Position numbers and translations under genes: made by a program. A DNA stretch of 64,000 nucleotides from DATBAT01 sp963824805 (GTDB taxonomy: Bacteria; Acidobacteriota; Terriglobia; Terriglobales; Acidobacteriaceae), in NCBI GenBank assembly GCA_963824805.1, contig CAWGQZ010000057.1, positions 12,220 to 76,219 of the forward strand, read 5' to 3'. Position 1 is the first letter of the stretch. Each line of letters opens with the position of its first letter. Below the pieces are notes generated by a model. The model did no database searches, had not been told where the DNA came from, and saw only the letters and a program-made list of their open reading frames with translations. Below are positions 10,025 to 20,179 of this stretch, in pieces.

Positions 10025-11373
10025 AGATGAAACTCACAGTTTTGTTTGGAGCGTTGGTGCTGGTATTCGGCGCGAACGCTCAATCGCTGCTGCCCCAAAC
10101 TCCGCCCATGGGATGGAACAGTTGGGACGGCTATGGCACCACCGTCAACGAACTGGACATCAAAGCGAATGCTGACTGGATCGCAAAGAACCTGAAGTCG
10201 GTTGGATGGCAGTACGTAGTCGTCGACATGGAATGGTTCGTCACCAATCCCACGCCGGAGGGAAATTCCAAGAGCTTTGACTATGTTATGGATAACTCAG
10301 GCCGATATATGCCGGCCGCAAATCGCTTTCCTTCGGCCGCCAACGGTGCCGGCTTCAAGCCGCTGGCGGATTACGTTCATTCCCTCGGATTAAAGTTCGG
10401 CATCCATATACTTCGCGGGGTTCCCAAACAGGCGATCGCGAAAAATCTGCCCATCGCCAACTCGGCGTTTCACGCCAGCGATGCGGCCGACACCTCCGAC
10501 ACCTGTCCCTGGAACTACGACAATTACGGCCTCGATGCCAGCAAGCCCGCCGCCCGCGCCTACTATGACTCAATCGCAAAGCTCTATGCCAGTTGGGACG
10601 TCGATCTAATCAAGGTCGATTGCATCGCCAGCCATCCTTACAAAGGTGATGAGATTCGCATCTTCAGCGAAGCCCTCACGCATAGTGGCCGGTCCATCGC
10701 GCTAAGTCTTTCGCCCGGTCCGGCGCCGGTAGAGAAAATAGCCGAGCTGAGGAAATACGCGCAGATGTGGCGGATCTCCGATGACATCTGGGACATCTGG
10801 CACAGCAATGTGCAGTACCCGCAGGGCTTAGGAGATCAGTTTGCAAACGTAGCTAAGTGGGCCGGCCTGGCGCAACCCGGCCACTGGCCCGACGCTGACA
10901 TGCTTCCGCTGGGATATTTAGGACCTGCCCCAGGATGGGGCAAGGCTCGTGACACTCGTCTCACGCATGACGAACAGCGGACCTTGATGACGCTGTGGTC
11001 CATCTTCCCGTCTCCGCTCATGGTCGGCGGTGACCTCACTCGTGCCGACGGTTGGACTACTTCCCTGCTTACGAATACCGAGGTGATCGCCGTGGACCAG
11101 CACTCCCGGAAAAATCGCCCGGTCATCACGACCGACAAGATAGTGGTGTGGACTGCGAAAGCGGAATCCGGCACAGACAGCTACGTCGCGGTTTTCAACA
11201 TTTCAGATTCCGCACAGAACGCTAAATACACATGGAAAGAACTGGGCCTGATCGGAAAGCACTACAAACTCCGTGATCTTTGGCAACACAAGGATCTCAC
11301 CGTGGCCAACTCGCTCGAGGTCAACCTGCCTTCGCACAGCTCAGTCCTCTACCAGCTGACACCGTCGAGGTGA
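10021..11373 (+). CDS. Secreted alpha-galactosidase, GH27
   Basis: A 450-residue glycoside hydrolase that releases terminal alpha-galactose, for example from galactomannan or decorated xylan. A signal peptide (MKMKLTVLFGALVLVFGANA) precedes the family start motif PPMGWNSWDGYG. The nucleophile Asp is in LIKVDCIAS near residue 200 and the acid/base Asp in MWRISDDIWDIW near residue 250. A C-terminal antiparallel beta-domain (YVAVFNISDSAQN onwards) completes the fold. It overlaps the GH51 gene by four bases, so the two are likely made together. Alpha-N-acetylgalactosaminidase is the closest functional alternative within GH27 and cannot be separated by eye. Confidence 0.92.
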   Translation: MKMKLTVLFGALVLVFGANAQSLLPQTPPMGWNSWDGYGTTVNELDIKANADWIAKNLKSVGWQYVVVDMEWFVTNPTPEGNSKSFDYVMDNSGRYMPAANRFPSAANGAGFKPLADYVHSLGLKFGIHILRGVPKQAIAKNLPIANSAFHASDAADTSDTCPWNYDNYGLDASKPAARAYYDSIAKLYASWDVDLIKVDCIASHPYKGDEIRIFSEALTHSGRSIALSLSPGPAPVEKIAELRKYAQMWRISDDIWDIWHSNVQYPQGLGDQFANVAKWAGLAQPGHWPDADMLPLGYLGPAPGWGKARDTRLTHDEQRTLMTLWSIFPSPLMVGGDLTRADGWTTSLLTNTEVIAVDQHSRKNRPVITTDKIVVWTAKAESGTDSYVAVFNISDSAQNAKYTWKELGLIGKHYKLRDLWQHKDLTVANSLEVNLPSHSSVLYQLTPSR

Positions 11374-11394
11374 GATCGCCCTCTTCCCAAATCT

Positions 11395-11430
11395 GTCCTC
11401 CCGAGCGGAGCCGAGGGACCTTGCGTTTTC
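11395..11430 (+). repeat. Dispersed intergenic repeat copy 1
   Basis: This 36-base stretch lies between the GH27 and GH67 genes, which converge on it. It contains CCGAGCGGAGCCGAGG followed by GACCTTGCG. The same core recurs at 27,493, 36,880 (inverted) and 36,955, always outside genes. Its dyad-like GC-rich core could form a small hairpin; the function is unknown. Confidence 0.7.
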
Positions 11431-11435
11431 CCTCT

Positions 11436-13918
11436 CTACTCAACAGAGGGCACAATTTCCACATAATCGACAACAGCATTTTCGCCGACGTCGGGCTTGC
11501 CTTCCATCACAATTTCATCTCCCGTATGCAGCATGACGCCGCGAATCAAATGGCGGGTAGAAGTATCAGCCTCTGGCTTCTCGGACGGAAGGCTGTCCTC
11601 AGCGAACCAACTCGCCAGCAATCTTTTTCCAACTGAAACTCGGAAACCCGACCTGCCGCTCTTCTGGTCAAAATATTGCACCGCGATGTTGTATTTGCCA
11701 GGAACTCCCTGGAACTTCAGGCTTGCACTACATGACGCCACGTGGCACCCAATCGCCTCACCATTCGAGGCCGCATACCAGGGGTTGATCGGTTGGATTA
11801 GGTAACCGTGCAATTCCATCGACTCAGCCTCAATCCGGTCGGGATGATGCCCTACCCTCCCCTTTTCATCAGCAATGCCTGTAAGCCGCAAGAACCAATC
11901 GTTGATGGCGTCGCGCCAAACCATAGCGTGCCCCGATTGGTATTCGAGCCGACCAAGCACGGCGGAGTATCGTTCGTCGTCAATCTTTCCCTTTAGCCGC
12001 TCCCACTCAGCCGGGAATCCTTGGGCAATTTCGGCACCCTCGTAATGCGAATCGTAGATCGTCTGAATCACAGTCTTAGCGGAATGCAAAACGTACGAAT
12101 AAGGGACGTGGTGAAAAAATAGCACTAGATTATCGGGAGTAGATTGCAATGATTCGTACTGCGCGGCAATTTTCCGCGCATATTGTCCGGCGAAGCCGGT
12201 ACCAGTAGCAACCGTCCGATCCATTCCAATCCCGTTCTTATCCGCCCGAATCCATTGTCCCCAGCCATTGTTGTCCGCCGAATCCGGTCCCGGCCCATAA
12301 TGCGGCCCGACAATGTTGGTGAGCGTCTGCAGGCCTAAGGGGGAGCCGGTGTATTTTTCATAAGCGGGCCACGACTCCATCTGAAGCTGCTCAACTGTCG
12401 CAACCACCGTCGGATCATCCCCGAACGTCAGCCGCGTCCACTCCTCAAGAACAGACATGGCAGAAAGATCCGGATTCCACGCCAGCCGTCCGAATGTATA
12501 CAAGTTGGCCTGCGCCAGGTCGTACCCCAGCCAATTTTTATCCTGTCCGACATTAGCCACTCCGACAAACCCGCCGGTTGGCCGGTGAAACGCGCGGCCG
12601 GAAGAAATCGCTTTGACTTGAGTTCCTTTCTCGTCTGCGTGCAAATCAAAATCAAAAATTTCTTTCCAAAGGGGCGCGAGAAAACATAAATGGCGCTGCT
12701 GGCCCGTGTATTCCTGAGTGATTTGCAACTCGAGTGCCTGACTGGTATGCCGCAATGCACCGATCAGAGGTGAAACTGGCTCCCGCACCTGGAAATCAAT
12801 AGGCCCATACTTGATCTGCACCACCACGTTGTCGTCGAACTTTCCATCGAGGGAAGCAAAATTGTCATAGGCGGCTCTCGCGCGGTCAGCTTTCAAGTCG
12901 TTCCAATCAAGATGATGGTTGTAGACAAATGCGCGATAAACAAGCGTCCCACCGTGCGGCTTCAAGGCCCGGGCAATCAGATTGGCGGCATCGGCATGGG
13001 TGCGTCCATAGGTAGAGGGTCCAAGCCTGCCTTCTGAATCCGCCTTCACTAGGAACCCGGCGAGGTCTGGCACGGCCTTATAGACTTCGTCCGCCTTCTT
13101 TCGCCACCACACGACTACCTGAGGATCCAGGGGATCAAAGGTGCTTAGTCCGCCAATCTTTTGCGGGCTGGAAAAATCGACCGAGACAGAAAGATGGATT
13201 CCCCACTTCCGAAAAACGTCCGCGATCCTGGCCCAATGAGGAATGAAGTCGCTGGCCAAGATTCTGGGCGAGGCATTCACATTATTGATGGTGCATCCGT
13301 TAATCCCCACCGATGCAAGCAGCCGCGCATACTCATTGACTCGCGACAGATCGGACACCACCTCATCGTTGACAAAGAAAATCGAGCGACCACCGTATCC
13401 GCGTTCGATGCTGCCATCGAGGTTGTCCCATTCATTCGTCCAGCGCAACGGAGCAACCGGACTCTCAGCTGATGTCCAGCGAATCCAGCGGCTGCTTCAA
13501 CGCTATCCGCCTCAGTAAAGCGAAGACCCCATACAGAACTCCGCCGGCGTCTTTGCCTGCCACCAGCAACACCGGCTTGCTGGAAAGAACGGTACGTCTT
13601 AATCCAATACCCCTCAGAGCGTAAGCCTGCCGGCTCTTTGATATGGAATGCATCTTTCAAATCGGCGATTGTCCCGATGACAACTGCGGGCCGAAAGACC
13701 CCGGACGTCATCTTTAACTCTCGTCCCAACATGTTCCGAAAACCGCGAGCCAACTCGGCCTGAGCGGTTGCGACGACTTCGGACTTTCCCACAACCACAA
13801 CATCCTCGTAGGGAATGACCGAATTCACTGAAGCGTAACGCAGCCATGCCTCGCGACCAGTCTCAGGGAAGGCATTCACGGTGACGAGGATGGCAAGAAG
13901 TGCAAGGAAGTTCCGCAT
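11436..13918 (-). CDS. Secreted alpha-glucuronidase, GH67 (two frameshifts)
   Basis: The enzyme removes 4-O-methyl-glucuronic acid from xylo-oligosaccharide ends. A signal peptide (MRNFLALLAILVTVNAF) and the N-terminal GH67 domain (VGTIADLKDAF) occupy the first frame. The chain moves to another frame near 13,595 (SSKPVLLVAGKDAGGVLYG) and again near 13,475, entering the 670-residue catalytic part that begins RWTNEWDNLDGSIERGYGG. The catalytic region has KADSEGRLGPSTYGRTHADA, characteristic of GH67. After the usual C-terminal domain a further beta-rich segment of about 120 residues (from EAESMELHGY) resembles a carbohydrate-binding module. Read through the two indels, the protein is about 825 residues, slightly longer than usual. 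The breaks are more likely sequencing errors than decay, because coding is perfect on either side. Confidence 0.88.
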
Positions 13919-13963
13919 TGTTTGTGATTAGGTCAGGATGATATTACGAAATGAAGACGCGCA

Positions 13964-13998
13964 AAAAAACAAACCCACCCTTCTTTCGAAGGGTGGGT
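13964..13998 (-). terminator. Rho-independent terminator of the sigma/anti-sigma/Spy operon
   Basis: On the minus strand an 11-bp perfect stem (ACCCACCCTTC with GAAGGGTGGGT) and a 4-nt loop are followed by TTTGTTTTTTT. It lies about 100 bases downstream of the Spy-like gene, in the right orientation to end that operon. Confidence 0.85.
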
Positions 13999-14096
13999 AT
14001 CCGTGGCTGCTGGCACGCGGGTCTCGCGCCACGCACCTGGTTTCACGCTTGCCTCTGTCGCGTGAAGCTCCGCCTTGCCGCCTCGGGATGCCGCGA

Positions 14097-14682
14097 TTAG
14101 TCCTGTGGTTTGGGCTCCGGTGGACCGTCTGGGGAAGGCCCCGGCCCGCCATCCCTGGTTTCCTCCCGGCCCTGGGAAGTGGCCGCCGCGGTGGATCGGC
14201 GGACGCTCGCTCTGCAGTTTCAACCACTGTTCATGATTTAGCTGTCCGCGAAGTTCGAGCAGCATCCGGGCGTTCGCCTTTTCGAGTTCGGCACGCGCCT
14301 GGGCGACCTTGTCGATCTGGGTCAACACCTTGTTCTCATCCGGCGGGTCCGCCGCCACCAGCGGCTCCATGATGGTTTCTTCTTTCTGCACTGCCGCCAT
14401 GCGGTCGATCAATTTCAGCCGGTTCGCGGTAAAGATGTCATCCATTTTCTTGACTTGGTCAGGAGACAATCCCACTCGCTTCGCGGCATCGGGATTGTTC
14501 CACCACCGTCCGGGAGGGCCCAGTTGCAAGTGCATACCTCCCGGACGCCCCGGTCCCTCGGGCCCGTGATGAGGGCCGCCAAATCCCCTCGGGCCGGGCT
14601 GCTGCGCGGCGCAGTTCCTTCCCAGCCAGACCGAGCTCAATAGCACAACCAACATCCATAAACTCCTGTTTGAAACACCCAT
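14097..14682 (-). CDS. Spy/CpxP-like periplasmic protein (LTXXQ-type), one frameshift
   Basis: A small secreted helical protein rich in Gly, Pro and His after its signal peptide (MGVSNRSLWMLVVLLSSVWLG). The middle contains the Spy/CpxP pattern: LSPDQVKKMDDIF, then long amphipathic helices and LRGQLNHEQWLKLQ, as in periplasmic chaperones and metal-resistance sensors. The open frame runs on to 13,933 with low-complexity nonsense, whereas a single-base shift near 14,170 gives a Pro/Gly-rich tail and a stop at 14,097, which I take as the true end. It is last in a sigma, anti-sigma, Spy order with only about 10 nt to the anti-sigma gene. This suggests an envelope- or metal-stress output protein of that sigma factor. 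Confidence 0.75.
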
Positions 14683-14691
14683 AGTTCCCTT

Positions 14692-15175
14692 TCACTTTGT
14701 CTGATTGGCAGAACTTGCCGAACTATTGGAAAACGAAACCTCAAGCGGCTGCATCGGTGCGGGCACACCCTCGGTGATCTCGCTGTTAACCGCGGTGAGC
14801 AATTCGTTGTCCTGCTCGATTTGTGCTTGCTCGGATACGGCCACGGGGGATTCCTGTGAACTCGGTCGCGGACGGAGATTTGCGCTCCCTCAAATAGAGC
14901 ACCGGCACGATCATCAATAGCAGAAACGCAGCTGCCACGATCCATTCCGACCTCCAGGTCCTCCTGCGGGAAGCAACCGCCGCTAAATTGCGGCTCACAG
15001 CGACTGCATTTTCACTCCAGCTGTGGGCCGCATCGCGAAAATTGCCGATCGAGGCCCGCATAACATTGAACTCTGCAAGGCACTCCTGGCACTCGATCAG
15101 ATGAGCGTCAACCGTCATAGAGGGCACGCCCAGCAAGCGGTCGGTCATTTCTTCATTGGTCAAATGTGCGCTCAT
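14692..15175 (-). CDS. Zinc-finger anti-sigma factor, one frameshift
   Basis: This membrane protein is expected to hold the adjacent ECF sigma factor inactive. The cytoplasmic N-terminus carries the zinc-binding anti-sigma pattern HLIECQEC (H-x3-C-x2-C) near residues 25-33. One transmembrane helix follows (WIVAAAFLLLMIVPVLYL, about 79-96), then a periplasmic tail. Near 14,860 the frame must shift by one base to continue as a Ser/Gln/Glu-rich tail ending at TGA 14,692. Without the shift the C-terminus is an unlikely Arg-rich run. The start codon overlaps the stop of the sigma gene by four bases, the usual coupled arrangement. Confidence 0.82.
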
Positions 15176-15753
15176 TGGCTTGCTCCAAATTTGCTACGAA
15201 TTTCTCCAACAGCTCTATACAGGTGGGTCTTGACCGTAGTAACCGGCATTCCCGTCGCTTCCGCAATCTCACCCAGTTCCATCTCTTCCACGAAGCGCAT
15301 TACAAAGACGCTTCTTTGCCGGGGAGTAAGCTTCTTCAAAGCAACCTGAATCATCTGCACTTTCTCCCGAGCCAGCAACTGCACTTCCGGAGAGCTCGCC
15401 CGGCTCGGCACATACTGGCTCAGATCCTCGACATCGACCGTCGAAGCCGCTACCGTCTTCCAGAAGCGGAATTTCAAACTCTTGGTGTGATCGCGGACCA
15501 AATTGAACGCGATTCGCATCAGCCATGTACTCACGCTGCAGTCGCCACGAAATTGTGCGCGGGTGGCGTGCGCTTTGAGCAAACAATCATGGGTGATGGA
15601 TTCGGCTGCGTCGCGATCCCCCAGCGAAAAGGCAACAAATCGCAGGACTTTCGCCTTGTAGAGACGCATCAGCGTCTCTACGTCGTCGAGTTCTGAAGTG
15701 CGCTGTTCTTCGCTAGACAGTGCCATCAGGTTCACTGGAAACGTTTGTCCCAT
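15172..15753 (-). CDS. ECF-family RNA polymerase sigma factor
   Basis: A 193-residue extracytoplasmic-function sigma factor. Region 2 (about 25-95) includes YKAKVLRFVAFSLGDRDAAE and WLMRIAFNLVRDH. Region 4 (about 130-185) includes LTPRQRSVFVMRFVEEMELG and the helix-turn-helix EIAEATGMPVTTVKTHLYRA. No extra C-terminal domain is present. It is the first gene of a three-gene operon with its anti-sigma factor and a Spy-like periplasmic protein, and it diverges from the dioxygenase-like gene across a 145-base intergenic region. ECF factors commonly activate their own promoter. No consensus could be fixed here. Confidence 0.9.
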   Translation of the reverse strand: MGQTFPVNLMALSSEEQRTSELDDVETLMRLYKAKVLRFVAFSLGDRDAAESITHDCLLKAHATRAQFRGDCSVSTWLMRIAFNLVRDHTKSLKFRFWKTVAASTVDVEDLSQYVPSRASSPEVQLLAREKVQMIQVALKKLTPRQRSVFVMRFVEEMELGEIAEATGMPVTTVKTHLYRAVGEIRSKFGASQ

Positions 15754-15760
15754 TCACTAG

Positions 15761-15854
15761 TGATAGACGACCCTAATCCGCCGCAGACTACACGGACCGT
15801 AAAAAGTTTCTTGCGAGCCTTCGTAGTCCGTCACGAAATCGCCGTCGTCTATCA
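15761..15854. promoter_or_regulatory. Inverted 10-bp repeats in a divergent promoter region
   Basis: TGATAGACGA at 15761-15770 is matched by its exact reverse complement TCGTCTATCA at 15845-15854. Both lie between the divergent sigma-factor and dioxygenase-like genes. They could be two half sites of one operator or the base of a stem-loop. Confidence 0.35.
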
Positions 15855-15898
15855 GTTTACTCAGGCCGAGATTCTTACTCCCAACCCGAGGTAAACCA

Positions 15899-16648
15899 TT
15901 GTCTGTAGAGCAGATAACTCGCGAAATCAACCGTCGTCAATTGCTTGAACTCATGGCCGCAGCCGGAGCCAGCGTGCTGATTGGATGTGGTGGAAGCACC
16001 GCCTCCGGCACTACCACCACTACAACCTCAACCGGAACCAGTTCTGCATCGTGCGTACTCTCACCTGCCCTGACTATCGGTCCTTATTTTGTCGACGAGA
16101 AACTCAACCGCTCCGACCTAACCGCTGATACAAACGACATAAACGTGACTGCTGCCATGCCGCTGTCCCTCGTGATCACCGTCCAGCATTACAGCTCGAG
16201 CGGATGCAGTCCCTTAGCAGGAGCGCAAGTCGACCTCTGGCACGCCGACGCAGGTGGAAAATATTCGGACGAAAATTCCGAAGGAACTAGCGGTGAGACT
16301 TACCTGCGCGGATATCAGGTCACCGACTCCAGCGGCCTCGCTTCCTTCAAAACTATCTTTCCTGGATGGTATTCAGGCCGCACAGTTCATATTCATGCCA
16401 TGGTCCGCCTGTTTGATTCCTCTGGAAACCAGACCTTCGAATGGGAAACTCAGTTTTTTTTCGATCCGACACTCACCACTCAAATCATGGCCACCGCGCC
16501 CTACAGCACCCGCGGCACACCCGACACCAGCAACAGCCAGGACAATATTTATTCGCAGAGTGGTGGAAAAACTCTTCTGAATCTCACTAAGAACAACGAT
16601 AGCAGCGGATACAGCGCGGCCATCACTTTGGGAGTACAGACCGCTTAG
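15899..16648 (+). CDS. Exported intradiol ring-cleavage dioxygenase-like protein
   Basis: A 249-residue protein with an N-terminal export signal: RRQLLELMAAAGASVLIGC reads as a possible twin-arginine motif running into a lipobox ending at Cys. A Thr/Ser-rich linker (TTTTTTSTGTSS) follows. The rest matches the beta-sandwich of intradiol dioxygenases: GPYFVDEKLNRSDL, PLAGAQVDLWHADAGGKYSDE, then FPGWYSGRTVHIHAMV with Tyr and two His of the Fe(III) site. These enzymes open catechol-type rings. Exported lipoprotein relatives are common in soil bacteria, and their substrates are largely unknown. The start shown is TTG and is uncertain. It stands alone, divergent from the sigma-factor operon. Confidence 0.82.
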   Translation: MSVEQITREINRRQLLELMAAAGASVLIGCGGSTASGTTTTTTSTGTSSASCVLSPALTIGPYFVDEKLNRSDLTADTNDINVTAAMPLSLVITVQHYSSSGCSPLAGAQVDLWHADAGGKYSDENSEGTSGETYLRGYQVTDSSGLASFKTIFPGWYSGRTVHIHAMVRLFDSSGNQTFEWETQFFFDPTLTTQIMATAPYSTRGTPDTSNSQDNIYSQSGGKTLLNLTKNNDSSGYSAAITLGVQTA

Positions 16649-16816
16649 CATTGCCCACTTCCGGACACCCGGGTCCGCCAGCGGACACGGTCGGGCACTC
16701 ATTTCTGTATCAGTCCCTGCTTTGCCCTTGATCTACAGAGGTTTGCCGGCCTTTCGATGGTGAAACACTTGCAACGAAACAACGGGCAGGAAGGATTCGG
16801 CGTCGGGAGATACCTC

Positions 16817-19245
16817 ATGCAAGGTTGGCTTCAGGACATTCGCTACGGATTCCGCATGTTGCGAAAGCGGCCGGGCTTCACCGCTGTCGCTGTCATCACG
16901 CTCGCCTTGGGTATCGGTGCCAACACCGCGATCTTCAGCGTGGTGAACGCCGTCTTGTTGCGTCCCCTGCCTTATAAGGATTCTGACCGCCTGACCGTGA
17001 TCTTGCACAGTGGCCGCAACCCGGTCGCACCAGCAAGTTTTCTGGAGTGGCAGAAGCAAAGCCGCAGTTTTGAAAGCATGGGGGCCGCGGAATATTGGAC
17101 TCCAAACGTTACCTCCGCTCAAAACGCCGAAAAGCTTTGGGCGCTGCGCATCACATCAAGCGTGCTGCCCATGTTGGGAGTTCAGCCGATCTTGGGACGC
17201 GTCTTCTTGCCGGAAGAGGAACAGCGCGGCAAGGAACATGAAGTCGTCATCAGCTACCCGCTCTGGCAGAGTCATTTCGCTGCTAACTCTGACGTCGTCG
17301 GAAAGCCGATGACCCTGAACGGCGAGGTCTATACGATCGTGGGCGTAATGCCTCGAGGCTTCAAGTTCGCTCCGTTCTGGGCCACCAAGGCGGAACTTTG
17401 GGCGCCACTAGTCTTGGGCGACAAGCTCCATGACCGTGGCGGAAAAAGCTTGCGGATATTCGCGCGACTAAAACCCGATGTAACCCTAGCCCAAGCTCGG
17501 GCTGAGATGGCAGGCATCACTAACCATCTCGAACAGCAATTTCCCGGCACCAACGAAGACGTCACCGTACTCGCACTGAAAGAAAAAGTGGTGGGCAACG
17601 TGCGTCCGGCCCTGCTCGTCCTGCTTACTGCCGTGGGATTCGTGCTGCTGATCGCCTGCGCCAACGTCGCTCACATGCTGCTGGCCCGTTCCGCGGCCCG
17701 CCAAAAGGAAATCGCCATTCGTGCCGCCGTGGGAGCAGAAAACTCCCGACTCCTGCGCCAGTTCCTCACCGAGAGCTGTGTGCTCGCCTTCATGGGAGGA
17801 GTTGGGGGCCTTGCGCTTGCCTTCGCCGGCATCCGCCTGCTGGTCGCGTTAAGCCCTTCCAACATTCCCCGGGTTGACACTGTCACGCTCGATCCCGGCG
17901 TGCTGCTCTTTGCGTTAGGACTAACCTTGATCGCCGGAATTGTTTTCGGACTGGCTCCCGCCCTCCGCGCTGGCGGCCTGAATCTCAGTGACTCTCTGAA
18001 AGAAGGCGAACGTGGCTCCAGCGAAGGCATACGCCGCAACCGCCTGCGGAGCCTACTGGTCGCGTCTGAGTTTACCTTTGCTCTCGTGTTGTTGGTCGGC
18101 GCCGGACTCATGATTCGCAGCTTCCTCTCCATTCAAACCATTGATCCCGGCTTCAATCCACATCATCTGCTGTCTGCGGTAGTTTCAGTTTCGGGCACAA
18201 TGGCAGCGGAACCGGGCGCTCGTCCTATCTTTTATCAGCATTTACTAGAACAGATTGAACACGTACCCGGGGTTCAGTCTGCCAGCGCTATCAACCATCT
18301 CCCATTGGCGGGGGATGTCTGGGGATTTCCTTTTCAGGTAGAAGGCGAACCCTCTCGCGTCCAAGCGATGCGCCCATTGCCGCCTATCGCGCCGTCTTTC
18401 CAGGCTACTTCAAAACCATGAATCTTCCGATTCTTCAGGGCCGTGACGTCTCGGGTTCCGACACACTAAACTCTCAGGGCGTCGTCCTGGTGAACGAATG
18501 GCTGGCCCGTCACCACTGGCCGGGACAGGAAGCGGTCGGCAAGCACCTTGCCCTGGGCACCCCGGGTGCCAACGCCAAACGGCTAACCGTTATTGGAGTG
18601 GTAAAGAACAGCGTCCGCGGCCAGTGGACTGAGCCACCAGAAGATGAACTATTCGTTCCCTATTTGCAGGACCAGGCGTACATGACGGATCCTGCGCCGC
18701 CGTTTGCCTATGCGACCCTGGTCATCCGCGCCACGGGTGATCCCGGCTCAATGGCGCCGATCATCCGCGGCATCGTGCACTCCCTGAACCAGAACGCTCC
18801 GCTTTCAGAAGTACAAACCATGGACCAAGTCGTCTCAGAAGCAACCTCAGAACCGCGCTTTTACGTTCTCCTCCTGGGCGCTTTCGCGGCGGTCGCGCTC
18901 GTGCTCGCTGCGGTCGGCATCTACGGCGTGATGAGCTATTCGGTGAGTCGCCGCACGCAGGAAATTGGCATTCGTATCGCCCTAGGCGCGCGCACCGTCG
19001 ACGTTATCAGGCTGGTTGTTGGGCAGGGCGCTTCCCTGGCTTTACTGGGGTTAGCTGTCGGCGTGGTCGTCGCCTTTGGGGTCACCAGTCTGATGGCTCG
19101 CCTGCTGTACGGGATCCGCCCCACCGATCCGATTACGTTCGTGGCGGTCGTTGTCGTGCTTGGCACAGTCGCCCTGATTGCCAGCTACATCCCGGCCCGC
19201 CGCGCCACAAAAGTTGATCCCATCGTCGCGCTTCGTTATGAATGA
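16817..19245 (+). CDS. ADOP-family ABC transporter permease (FtsX/MacB-like), one frameshift
   Basis: An acidobacterial duplicated orphan permease, about 810 residues when read through a break near 18,370-18,410. The N-terminus (MQGWLQDIRYGFRMLRKRPG) is characteristic. It is followed by a first TM helix, a MacB-like periplasmic domain, an FtsX cluster of three TM helices, then a duplicated half (SLLVASEFTFALVLLVGAGLMI), a second periplasmic domain and a final FtsX cluster (FYVLLLGAFAAVALVLAAVGIYGVMSYSV). No ATP-binding gene is adjacent, which fits the orphan label. The second segment opens at MNLPILQGRDVSGSD, which must be fused to the first because family members read continuously across. 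An upstream ATG at 16,757 adds 20 unrelated residues, so ATG 16,817 is preferred. Confidence 0.9.
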
Positions 19246-19521
19246 AAGCGGTAGTTCGACCAACAGAAGTTCACTTGCCCAAGAATCGTTTTGGCAAACG
19301 CCTATTTTTCTAGCGCATTCGTAACCAACTCGATAGGTATCGGATCAGGGACGACAAACTGCCGCGCTATTGCGTTCTCCTCCCATCGAACCGACTGACG
19401 GATCTCATCCTCAACGTTGTAGGCTAATGGAACCGGGGCACTCTTTTTGGCGGGGCTTTAGCTCCATACGCTAGTTTTGTAAACGCGTTTATTTCGCGAC
19501 TCAAATGCGTGATACAAGACC
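19246..19521. other. Intergenic stretch between convergent genes
   Basis: No convincing gene or terminator is visible. On the minus strand an open stretch of about 50 codons ending near 19,300 (VRWEENAIARQFVVPDP) has natural-looking composition but lacks a start and recognisable similarity. It may be a gene remnant. Confidence 0.4.
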
Positions 19522-20179
19522 CTAACTGCAAACAAGGTTAATGTCCCGGCTTTCCAGAATTTTCCCGTGAAAGCCGTTCTTCGCAACTCGAATCATTGCA
19601 CGTCCGACACATTCCGTCGTAGTCACATATTTCGGCACAAATTTCAGCAGGGGGTAAGCTGCGCCAAAATTAGGTAGAACATGCGGTACCAGCTGGTCTT
19701 GGTACGGACGCCATGCAATGGCTGAATGTAGCCCGGGCGAAACATGTAGGCCGCTTTGATCGGCATTCGCAGCAGCGCGTTTTCCGTCTTGCCTTTCCCC
19801 GAGCCCACATCTCGGCCACGCTCGGTGCTGTCAGTGCCAGATCCGGAAACGTAGATAAATGTCATTTCGGGATTGCGTTCAAGCAGTGCACCCGCCACCG
19901 ATAGAGTCAGGCCGTAGGTAAGCCGCTCGTAATCGGCGGCTTTCATACCGGCCGCGGACAACCCCAGGCAGAAAAAACATGCGTCATAGCCGGCAAGCTT
20001 TTCTCCAACGCCGTCAGATTCCACATGTCCTGCTGGACAATTTCCTGCAGCTTGGGATGGGATTGTCCTGTTGCAGTGCGGCCGACGGCAAGTACGGTTC
20101 CCACATCTGGATCGAGCAGGCATTCTCGCAAGACACCCTGCCCTACCATTCCGGTGGCGCCGAAGAGAATTACTTTCAC
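19522..20179 (-). CDS. NAD(P)-binding Rossmann-fold protein, NmrA/SDR-like (frameshifted)
   Basis: The N-terminus MKVILFGATGMVGQGVLREC is a glycine-rich dinucleotide-binding motif (GATGMVGQG) of atypical short-chain or NAD(P)H-binding family proteins. The frame changes near 20,015 to continue as GYDACFFCLGLSAAGM, YVSGSGTDSTERG and MFRPGYIQP. It changes again near 19,655 to end as FVPKYVTTTECVGRAMI...ILESRDI before TAG at 19,522. Together these give about 219 residues, the usual size of this family. The second-frame sequence YERLTYGLTLSVAG carries the Tyr/Lys-type region seen in relatives. Substrate unknown; the breaks look like base-calling errors. Confidence 0.72.

Noticed and set aside
1815..13918. 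Bacteroidota-type polysaccharide utilisation locus
   Set aside because: No SusD-like gene or hybrid sensor; receptor and enzymes fit Acidobacteriota organisation.
19300..19460. Short minus-strand open frame near the ADOP gene end
   Set aside because: No start codon, family match or ribosome-binding site; kept only as a possible remnant.
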